64,000 bases of DNA, taken from Pleurodeles waltl (lineage: Eukaryota > Chordata > Amphibia > Caudata > Salamandridae). Below are positions 11,060 to 19,687 of this stretch, in pieces. The position numbers and the translations under genes are program-made. The notes below the pieces were generated by a model that saw only the letters and a list, made by a program, of their open reading frames with translations, was not told the origin of the DNA and searched no databases. Numbering within the stretch: position 1 is the stretch's first letter; every line of letters begins with the position of its first letter. The DNA lies in contig NC_090451.1 of NCBI RefSeq assembly GCF_031143425.1, forward strand, positions 661,630,575 to 661,694,574, in the 5' to 3' direction.

Positions 11060-11288
11060 GACTAGGGGTAGCTCTTCTCAGGATCTGCGCATAGGCTGGC
11101 GTGGAAAGAAGGGAACTGATGTCAGTGTGCTGGGGTGGTACCGATAAATGGCTGTGATATCATCACGGCTGCCACAACGCCTGTAGAGTTGACCTACGCC
11201 ACCTGACAGCCTGCAGGGGTAATGCTTGAAGAAAAAATCTTCGGATCCAGTCTAAGGCAAGGAATATGCAACTAGAAGTCTCTATCAG
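11060..11288. repeat. Right ITR of DIRS copy B
   Basis: Inverted partner of 2380-2570. It ends near CTCTATCAGATA, whose complement is found in the ICR (CTGATAGAG near 2733). Its position upstream of the gag start fits a promoter-bearing 5' ITR. Confidence 0.65.
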
Positions 11289-11679
11289 ATATTGTCATTT
11301 ACAACACCAATAGCTCCAACTCTCAGAAATATGAGACCTATTGCATTGGAAATGCTTGTTACACTTGTTAACACAGTCTGGACATAGGTTATACCTCACT
11401 GGTACCAGTTTAACACTTAAATATACAATTAAGTAACAGAAATGTGACCAGTCAACTTCGCAAAGGGCCTTCTACAGCATGATGATACATATTGCTGCAT
11501 TTTTAGTACCCTTTGAACCATTCGAGCTAGAAACAATTTTTATTTTTTTGTTAAAATCTGCATCTTTTGCAGCTGATGATGGATTATGTGGAAAATGTGA
11601 CAAATCAATAAATATGTGAAAAATGCCAAGGCCACATAATCGCATAATTACAGTGGCACCGGCTATAATCTATTTCTCA
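11289..11679. other. No gene recognised
   Basis: AT-rich flank between copy B and the minisatellite. No long frame, repeat or RNA motif seen. Confidence 0.6.
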
Positions 11680-12440
11680 AACCCTGGATTTTTCCTTATA
11701 ATGGTGAGGTTGAATGGAGTGTTTTGTAAATCTCAGTATCAAATCCTGGCCTTTCTCCTATAAAGGTGAGACTGAATAGAATGCACCGTAATCCCAGCAT
11801 CTAACACTGGCCTTTCCTCATAAAAATGAGATTGAATAGGAAACATTATAATCTCAATCTCTGACCTTGACGTTGCTTTTACACAGATAGTGTGGAATGC
11901 AGTGGGCTATAATATCAGTCTCTAACTCCCGTATTTCCCTCATAAAGATGATATTTAACAGAATGTACCATGATCTCAGTAGCGAACCCGGTCCATCTCT
12001 CATAAAAATGAGACTATAATCTCAGACTCTAGCCCTGGTGTTTTCGCCCATAAGGGTGAGACTGAATAGAATGCACCATAACTGCAAATTACCCCTCATA
12101 AAGATGAGCTTGAATTTAATACATTATAATCTCAGTCTGTAAACCTGTCATTTCTCTCACACAGATGGAGTGAAACTGACTGGGCTACATGACAAACTCT
12201 AACCCAGGCCTTTCCTTCAGAATGATGGAATGTAACAGAATACATTGTAACCTCATCCTTTAGCCCTGGCCTTTGTCGCATACTGATAAAACTGAACAGA
12301 AAGCACAATAATCTCCGTCTTGAACTCTGGATTTTCCTTCATAAGGATGAGATGGAATTGGTTGCTCTATAAATCTCCCTCTCCATCCCTCTTTGCCTCA
12401 TAACTGTAGGATTGACAATCTTGTACTAGGATCTCTTTGT
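11680..12440. repeat. Degenerate ~60-bp minisatellite, about 12-13 units
   Basis: A unit resembling AACCCTGGCCTTTCCTCATA, followed by AAGATGAGACTGAATAGAAT and a TATAATCTCAGTCT box, recurs at about 11679, 11742, 11802, 11861, 11923, 11984, 12032, 12087, 12141, 12200, 12262, 12322 and 12384. Units differ by many substitutions and small indels, so the array is old. Confidence 0.8.
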
Positions 12441-14576
12441 CAAACGCTGGTACACTGAATCAGTTGCTTCAGTGATGTATGCGCTAGCCGTGAAGTGCCT
12501 CCGATGCGCACCAGCACTCCTAATTACCAGGCTTTGGAATCAGTTTCTATGGAGGCCTTGCACTGCTGCAATCCTCTTTAGAGGTAAGGCCTCAGGCCAG
12601 GCAGCCAGCGGCTGCCTATACAGGTAGGGCTTGACCTCCCAGTGACCCGAAGATTACATTCTTAGATTTCAGTAGCGGCCTCTGCGTGGCAAGGGTGGCC
12701 CTTTCGTCACCTCATTATGCCTATATTTTATTACCCCCTCACATTTATCACACCTAAATTGCACAGTGAGGTGAGGGCCAATCCACAGGCGGACGCGCCC
12801 TGCAGGTACAAGACCTGTCCATCTGCTCAAGGGGTTGAACTCTGAGTGAACTGTCCCAAGACAGGACTTTCTGCTCTATACGACCATCCCAATCCTGTTC
12901 TAGTGCCTCTGGGTCTGAAAAGTCTTGGCACTTCCATAATGGGGAATGTATGCAAGTTTCATCCTCAATTTGTAAATGTTTAGCAAATGTGTCAGTTTTC
13001 AGTAGTACTTGCACGAAGGCATCAAAGTAACTGAAATTAAACATAGAAGTTTAGTTTTGCAAAGTATTTGTTTTTCCATGTTACTAGTTGTGCCTACGCA
13101 GAACGGCAGTGAAAGGGAGGCCAACAAATGACCCTCAAAATTGCTCGAGGCAAACTTCATAGTTTTTATTCAAGAGATGCTGTGATATTTGTTCCACAAA
13201 TAATCAAAATTCCATGGATTTCATCAGTGACATCATCTACCCTTTGACACTCGATGACACGAAAGGGATGCCCTTTTGCCCTTCACTTGGCCCCTCAACC
13301 ACCTACATTTTGCTCATGGGCTAGTTGAAGGGCATGAAATTAAACCCTTAGAAATAAAATTAGGCTTTTGGAGCCCCTTAGCTTCTCACCCTGCCACAGC
13401 CTTTGTTACAACTGAGACCATGAGTAGAAACTGCAGTCCTGGGAGTAACAATCATTGGCAAAGCCAATAGGACTGGCTCTGGCTGCCAGCCTTTTATTTT
13501 ATTGTTTTTTGCAACAATGTTTATCAAAATGTGATTGCTGGGCAAGATGCTTGGACCTCATCAATTAAAAACACTGTCTAATAGCATAAATATTTTTGGG
13601 GTCTCAAAAAACAAACATTGCCAGAGTAGACCTGGGCACTACTTTCTGTTTGGATGTGCTCCTTTTAAGGGGAAAGAGTGTCGACACTCACAGTGACGTT
13701 AGCGATTGGCTGAAGCAGGCTGATCTTCTGCTCCATGCTGTAGCAGGCAGAAATAACATGTGAATGGCAGAACAAACCAATGGATGGAGGGGGCTAACTA
13801 AAAGCCCTGGTGTAAGGAAATTATTTGTTTGCATGATCACCCCCAAAAATGTGGACTAATGCTGGTGGTTTTTCAACTGAGTGCACTGAGGCCTGCTAAC
13901 TTGACCTCAGTGTTGGTGTTTTAATCTCCTTCAAAACGTACGCTGAACAGGCCACATCCACATAAGCTAACTTACCTATATGTCCCCATTATGTGGTACA
14001 AAGGGTACCCAGGGCATGTAAGATAGTGTCCCTTTCAAGGCTGCGCTGTGATACCCCATGTACAAAATGGCTCCCAGTCTGCCACTGCAGCCTGGAAGAG
14101 CAATTTTAAACTGCTAGTTTGACTTTACCATTTAGACCAGTGAGGAAGCCTCACCTCCCTCAACAATATGTAACTCCCCTCTAAGGAAGAACTAGGGAGC
14201 CCTAAGCCAGGGAGCTGTATATTATTAAGTAGGACATATACTTTTAATAAGTCCTAACAGAAAAACTTCGAAATTGTTGCTTTTGTTGTGGAAAAGGTAG
14301 TAGTCCCATTGGCTAACACAGAGTTACTAGCTGAACTCTCAGTCCTGCTAACTTCTAGATTATACTACAAAAATGGGTACTTTAAGGTACCTACTTGATC
14401 GTGGCACTGAATCTGACTTGATGTTCAAGTTGAATTTAGTGTCACTTTTAATGACAGACAACTTTGAGAAAGTTACCACTCTGCTGCCCAGTGGCCTTAC
14501 AGAGTTGCTGGCCACCAGACAGCCTTCTATCCTCTTGGGGAGTAGTGTGAACGATTCCCGGGCTCAGGAACAACAG
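12441..14576. other. Non-coding interval
   Basis: No supported gene. The frames present (for example 96 codons on the minus strand at 12754-13044) show no recognisable domain. From about 13850 the sequence reads like an old dispersed repeat (phrases such as GTACCCAGGGCATGTAAG). A (CAAT)n stretch at its right edge is the tail of the LINE that follows. Confidence 0.5.
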
Positions 14577-15125
14577 AATCAATCAATCAATCAATCAATC
14601 AAAGGATTTGTAAAGCGCACTACTCACCCGTTAGGGTCTCAAGGCACTTGGGAAGGGGAGGAGCTACTGGTCGTAAAGCCATGTCTTGAGGTGGTTCCTG
14701 AATGTCAAGAGGTCTTGGGTCTGGCGAAGGTGGAGCGGTAGGGTGTTCCAGGTCTTGGAGGCTAGGTGAGAGAAGGATCTTCCTCCGGCTGCGGATGCGG
14801 GGGACGGAGGCGAGGGCGAGGCTGGCGGAGCGAAGATTTCGGGTAGGGGTGTGGAAGGTGAGTCTGTCGTTGAGGTAGGCTGGACCTGTGTTGTGGAGGG
14901 CTTTGTGTGCATGGATGAGGAGCTTGAAGGTGATCACCTTTGATACTGGTAGCCAATGTAGGTCTCTGAGGTGGGGGGAGATGTGGTTGCGGCGTGGCAC
15001 GTCAAGAATGAGGCGGGCGGATGCGTTCTGGATTCTTTGCAGCTTTGTTTGGAGTTTGGTTGTTGTTCCTGCATATAGGGCATTTCCGTAGTCGAATCGG
15101 CTGCTGACCAGGGCGTAGAAGCCTG
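14577..15125 (-). mobile_element. L2/CR1-type LINE, 5'-truncated 3' end
   Basis: On the minus strand the C terminus of a LINE reverse-transcriptase ORF is readable: DLHWLPVSKVITFKLL, then KALHNTGPAYL, then in a shifted frame KTWNTLPLHLR and FRNHLKTWL. These are characteristic of the end of L2/CR1-group ORF2. It is followed by the AGTGCGCTTTACAAATCC tail and a (TTGA)n repeat (14577-14600), typical of L2. A frameshift near 14790 breaks the frame. Only about 550 bp is present, the usual severe 5' truncation. Flanks on both sides look like one older repeat that it interrupted. Confidence 0.8.
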
Positions 15126-17427
15126 CTGCAGAGAGAGGTGTTACCTTCCCCTTGCAGATAGCTACTCAGGGTGCTGACCCAGAAGGCAAACTTCAAAGGC
15201 AAAGCCACTTTTGGTGGGCAAATGATTCACAATCTTGAAGGTTTGCTCCTTTGAATGGGTAGACGGGCTGTCAGTGGGATCAGAGAGGGGAGACCAGTAC
15301 CCAAACTGGTTTCCCCATGGGCATGTAGTCCCAGGTAGTCACAGCTCTAAAAGGTGGGCTTCCTAGGTCCTAACATCCAAGGAAGGGTTCAGACATCTTG
15401 AGAGTGGGCAGAATAATGCACTCTGGGATTGCTAGATGCCACACAGAGCAGGACTTCATCACATGGCGAAAGGGATCCTGGTGAACCAATGGATAGTGAC
15501 TGCATCACCCCCCCTGGGAATTTTCGGGGCATAAATGTGGTGCCCCTGGGACCCTGAACCTCAGATCACAACATAATTGGAGAAAGTACTGAAGAGGGAC
15601 TGCCTTGCTGACCCCTGGACCTGGCAAGTGTCTGCTGCCCTGCACCTGCAAGACCTTGGGCTAGTAAAGAGAGGAATGTGGTTCTTGGAGAAGTCACTCT
15701 TGGAAAATTCACTCCCAAGTCCAAGACTGGAGAAGTGACTCCAAGGGTCAGTCAGTTGACACCCTGGATCAAGCACCAGGTCGTCAAAGAAGTCCATCCC
15801 AGCAAGTCAGGAGCTACTTCTTTGAGGCGTCACTGACGTGCTGGGGCGACCCTGGAGACCAAACATCGACGGCCAAAAGTTTCACTGAGACTGCTCGATC
15901 TGGGACTGCAGTTTTAGTCCAGATTGGTTGCCAAGGAGGGAAAGCAGCCTACTGCGGGACCCGCTATGTATGGTGATTGGTAGCTGACATTCTACAGGAT
16001 CAAAGAACACTTTGAGGGACATCGATCAGGTGGCCAAATGCACCCCACTTTACCCGTGGACAAAGGAATAATCACAAGGATACTACTGTCAACTACACAT
16101 CACCCGTAGCATCTTTCAGCAACCTTAGAATCCTGCATTCCCAGCATCAGGACCACTCCAATGAAGTCTATGGCGGTCTTGATGTAAAGCGCTGAACTGG
16201 ACTTAAGACTGCTTTGGTGACCGGATAACTGTTCAAATACTCCTTAATGGCCCCCTGACCTTTTCCCTGTCAGATTTGGCTTTTTTTAAGCCGGTGTCAG
16301 ATTTGATTTGAGCTGGATGACTTTCTTATTTTATTATTTGGTGCTTCTCTAAATACTTTACTCAAGTTCCTTTCTTTACTTCTTGCTGCTTGAAGCCACA
16401 ACTACCCAGGATTGAGCTGAAGGTTTTACAAATGAGCTTCACTGGACCGAAGACAGTTTTGTGAGTGTATTACACAGCAAGGTCATACAACCATACCGTA
16501 TAAAACATCATAATCCTCACACCGGGTAAGTAAGTATATTATACATATAATTTTAGGAAAATTAAAATGGTTTTGTCTAATGACAGTCCCTAAAACGACT
16601 TGGAAGGGGTAGCATCCGCTGTCCTGACTGCCACTAATCAGCTTCTAAGTTCAGAAGGAGACAAAGATGCTTTATATATTTACTGCAAGAGGTGGGCTGT
16701 AACAGGCAATAGTTCGCACATTTCTAAATATTAGTTATGAAAATAGTAAAACCCTGAAGACAATGGGCTGTATGAGAGTGCCTAGAACACTACATGGTGA
16801 TAAAAAGGATAGGTACACGAAGGTTCCTAGATCATGCACATTATTACAAACAGGAAGTACATGAAAAGTGCCTCGAATATTGATGTGATATTAAATGAGA
16901 AAGGCACGTAGAATTGGGCGGAATATGCCCAATGTAGTAGACAAGCAGGATACATGATCATGCAAAGATTGTTCATATGATAATAATGCGTCGGTTAGGT
17001 ACTTAATAGTGCCCAAGGTATACACGTTATTAAATAGGTGAGGTACCTTAATAATTAATGTGTTGTATATCTATGTGTTGCAACAAATATATGTTTTTTT
17101 AATTAGTCCACTGGTGTGGACTGGCTCATGCTTTATGTGGCTTCAATGCTCTAACACCTGTTACAGGTTTTGTATTGCACTTCCTGGGAGCGGAACAAGC
17201 TTTTCCAATATCACTTTTAAACTCTGGTAGAGCAGTGAAAAAGACCCCCTAATTTGTACGAGTGGACTTTGAGTTCTCTTCTCAGAGGGACTGAAGTTGC
17301 ACGTCACCGATGGACTGTGAGGTGGTCTACGTGTAGGAACCGGACTTTTACCTTTATAAAGGAGTCATGTCTGATTTGCATAAGGCTGGTCTCGATTAAT
17401 AATGGAACACAGAAGCAAAAAACAACA
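15126..17427. other. Non-coding interval, probable dispersed repeat
   Basis: No supported gene. About 15130-16450 is moderately GC-rich, with no significant frame and an appearance typical of an old interspersed repeat. About 16500-17400 is AT-rich and unremarkable. Ends at the left terminus of DIRS copy C. Confidence 0.5.
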
Positions 17428-17642
17428 GAAGAACGAGTTACTTACCTTCGGTAACGACTTTTCTGGTGGATACATTAGCTACCTGTGGATTCCTCACCTC
17501 ATGAATACTCCCATGGCGCCAGCATTCTACGGAAATCTTCTTACTAGTCTCTGCACGTCGACGAGGACGTCACTGTCTCGCACGCGACGCCGTCTGACGT
17601 CATACAGGCAATAAGAGGTCCTCGACGACGTGCGGACGTCAG
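17428..17642. repeat. Left ITR of DIRS copy C (sense 3' end)
   Basis: From about 17467 to 17642 it is nearly identical to the reverse complement of 24805-24980, including CTCCCATGGCGCCAGCATTC and AGGCAATAAGAGGTCCTCG. The outer about 40 bases (GAACGAGTTACTTACCTTCGG...) exist only at this end and in the ICR. Read on the minus (sense) strand this edge gives CGAAGGTAAGTAAC. Confidence 0.9.
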
Positions 17643-17773
17643 TACCAATCATTTTTTACGTGCATGAGAACAACCAGGCAATGCAATGAAAGAACAAAGC
17701 AACATCCATTATATTGTAAAAATACACCACATTGTATGAATAACTGTAAATCTTTTTTATGTACATATATATA

Positions 17774-17975
17774 CAGGGAGTGCAGAATTATTAGGCAAAT
17801 GAGTATTTTGACCACATCATCCTCTTTATGCATGTTGTCTTACTCCAAGCTGTATAGGCTCGAAAGCCTACTACCAATTAAGCATATTAGGTGATGTGCA
17901 TCTCTGTAATGAGAAGGGGTGTGGTCTAATGACATCAACACCCTATATCAGGTGTGCATAATTATTAGGCAACTT
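17774..17975. repeat. Left IR/DR of the Tc1-like element
   Basis: The outer motif at 17774-17798 (ending GAATTATTAGGCAA) is repeated as an inner copy at 17952-17975 (GTGCATAATTATTAGGCAAC). Paired outer and inner repeats about 180 bp apart are the IR/DR transposase-binding design known from Sleeping Beauty-like elements. Confidence 0.85.
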
Positions 17976-17991
17976 CCTTTCCTTTGGCAAA

Positions 17992-19008
17992 ATGGGTCAA
18001 AAGAAGGACTTGACAGGCTCAGAAAAGTCAAAAATAGTGAGATATCTTGCAGAGGGATGCAGCACTCTTAAAATTGCAAAGCTTCTGAAGCGTGATCATC
18101 GAACAATCAAGCGTTTCATTCAAAATAGTCAACAGGGTCGCAAGAAGCGTGTGGAAAAACCAAGGCGCAAAATAACTGCCCATGAACTGAGAAAAGTCAA
18201 GCGTGCAGCTGCCACGATGCCACTTGCCACCAGTTTGGCCATATTTCAGAGCTGCAACATCACTGGAGTGCCCAAAAGCACAAGGTGTGCAATACTCAGA
18301 GACATGGCCAAGGTAAGAAAGGCTGAAAGACGACCACCACTGAACAAGACACATAAGCTGAAACGTCAGGACTGGGCCAAGAAATATCTCAAGACTGATT
18401 TTTCTAAGGTTTTATGGACTGATGAAATGAGAGTGAGTCTTGATGGGCCAGATGGATGGGCCCGTGGCTGGATTGGTAAAGGGCAGAGAGCTCCAGTCCG
18501 ACTCAGACGCCAGCAAGGTGGAGGTGGAGTACTGGTTTGGGCTGGTATCATCAAAGATGAGCTTGTGGGGCCTTTTCGGGTTGAGGATGGAGTCAAGCTC
18601 AACTCCCAGTCCTACTGCCAGTTCCTGGAAGACACCTTCTTCAAGCAGTGGTACAGGAAGAAGTCTGCATCCTTCAAGAAAAACATGATTTTCATGCAGG
18701 ACAATGCTCCATCACACGCGTCCAAGTACTCCACAGCGTGGCTGGCAAGAAAGGGTATAAAAGAAGGAAATCTAATGACATGGCCTCCTTGTTCACCTGA
18801 TCTGAACCCCATTGAGAACCTGTGGTCCATCATCAAATGTGAGATTTACAAGGAGGGAAAACAGTACACCTCTCTGAACAGTGTCTGGGAGGCTGTGGTT
18901 GCTGCTGCACGCAATGTTGATGGTGAACAGATCAAAACACTGACAGAATCCATGGATGGCAGGCTTTTGAGGGTCCTTGCAAAGAAAGGTGGCTATATTG
19001 GTCACTGA
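17992..19008 (+). CDS. Tc1-like DD37E transposase
   Basis: A complete 338-residue frame beginning MGQKKDLTGSEKSK. About residues 1-110 are the paired-type helix-turn-helix DNA-binding region (KIAKLLKRDHRTIKRF). The DDE catalytic domain follows: D144 in KVLWTDE, D237 in FMQDNAPSH and E275 in SPDLNPIENLW. There are 37 residues between the second Asp and the Glu, hence DD37E rather than the DD34E of Sleeping Beauty; a vertebrate DD37E family called TRT is known. The transposase would bind the flanking IR/DRs in the nucleus and cut and paste the element into TA sites. Length is normal, with no stop or frameshift. All catalytic residues are present, so it is plausibly functional. Confidence 0.95.
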   Translation: MGQKKDLTGSEKSKIVRYLAEGCSTLKIAKLLKRDHRTIKRFIQNSQQGRKKRVEKPRRKITAHELRKVKRAAATMPLATSLAIFQSCNITGVPKSTRCAILRDMAKVRKAERRPPLNKTHKLKRQDWAKKYLKTDFSKVLWTDEMRVSLDGPDGWARGWIGKGQRAPVRLRRQQGGGGVLVWAGIIKDELVGPFRVEDGVKLNSQSYCQFLEDTFFKQWYRKKSASFKKNMIFMQDNAPSHASKYSTAWLARKGIKEGNLMTWPPCSPDLNPIENLWSIIKCEIYKEGKQYTSLNSVWEAVVAAARNVDGEQIKTLTESMDGRLLRVLAKKGGYIGH

Positions 19009-19123
19009 TTTGTTTTTGTTTTGTTTTTGAATGTCAGAAATGTATATTTGTGAATGTTGAGATGTTATATTGGTTTCACTGGTAATAATAAATAATTGAA
19101 ATGGGTATATATATTTTTTTGTT

Positions 19124-19335
19124 AAGTTGCCTAATAATTATGCACAGTAATAGTCACCTGCACACACAGATATCCCCCTAACATAGCTAAAACTAAAAAC
19201 AAACTAAAAACTACTTCCAAAAATATTCAGCTTTGATATTAATGAGTTTTTTGGGTTCATTGAGAACATGGTTGTTGTTCAATAATAAAATTAATCCTCA
19301 AAAATACAACTTGCCTAATAATTCTGCACTCCCTG
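19124..19335. repeat. Right IR/DR of the Tc1-like element
   Basis: The inner copy at 19124-19145 (AAGTTGCCTAATAATTATGC) and outer copy at 19311-19335 (TTGCCTAATAATTCTGCACT and on to the end) are inverted relative to the left pair. Confidence 0.85.
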
Positions 19336-19539
19336 TATATATATATAAAACTCTTTCTTTTAAAAAATATATACACACACCAAGTATATACATAAAGATA
19401 TATACACATATACCCATATATATATATAAATATATTATATATATACCTCTATTGCACCCTCAAAGATCAAGAGGAGCGCACTCAAGGATTACTTGGCAAG
19501 ACCATAAAGGCAACGGGGAGGCGGGTGGGACCGTGAGGA

Positions 19540-19645
19540 ATCCACAGGTAGCTAATGTATCCACCAGAAAAGTCGTTACCGAAGGTAAGTAACTCGTTCT
19601 TCTGATGGATACAACTACCTGTGGATTCCTCACCTCATGAATAGA
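19540..19645. repeat. ICR of DIRS copy C
   Basis: The left part (to about 19600) is the reverse complement of the left terminus 17428-17500, and the right part (CTGATGGATACAACTACCTG, about 19600-19640) is the reverse complement of the right terminus 24940-24982. Joining the complements of both ends in one block just downstream of the YR stop is the defining DIRS feature. It lets single-stranded cDNA ends be aligned and closed into a circle. Confidence 0.9.
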
Positions 19646-19687
19646 GTCCCAAAGCAGTACCACGCCCGGCGGTGGGTGCCTAAATGG

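Larger units (their letters stand above)
2380..11288 (-). mobile_element. DIRS-type YR retrotransposon, decayed copy B
   Basis: The ends are defined by an inverted pair: about 2380-2570 matches the reverse complement of about 11060-11288. Reading leftward from 11288 the order is ITR, gag, RT/RNase H, YR, ICR, ITR. All frames contain stops, frameshifts and deletions. Compared with copy C, about 0.85 kb between mid-gag and RT is missing. The gag is split by the TTAA element at 5689-9954. The left terminus outside about 2390 no longer matches the right one and may be truncated. Same family as copies C and D by ICR sequence and proteins. It cannot be autonomous. Confidence 0.8.
17774..19335 (+). 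mobile_element. Tc1/mariner element, DD37E type, complete
   Basis: Flanked by TA on both sides (17772-17773 and 19336-19337), the Tc1/mariner target duplication. Both ends start CAGGGAGTGCAGAATTATTA in inverted orientation. The element is 1,562 bp and holds one uninterrupted transposase frame. Inner copies of the terminal motif make an IR/DR arrangement. It lies inside the 3' non-coding part of DIRS copy C and is therefore younger than that insertion. Intact frame and matching ends suggest it was active recently. Confidence 0.95.

Noticed and set aside
12754..13044. 96-codon minus frame with several cysteines
   Set aside because: Cysteine spacing matches no zinc-binding pattern I know, and no conserved neighbour supports it.
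19233..19592. 119-codon plus frame
   Set aside because: Spans the Tc1 end, an AT microsatellite and the DIRS ICR; cannot be a single gene.
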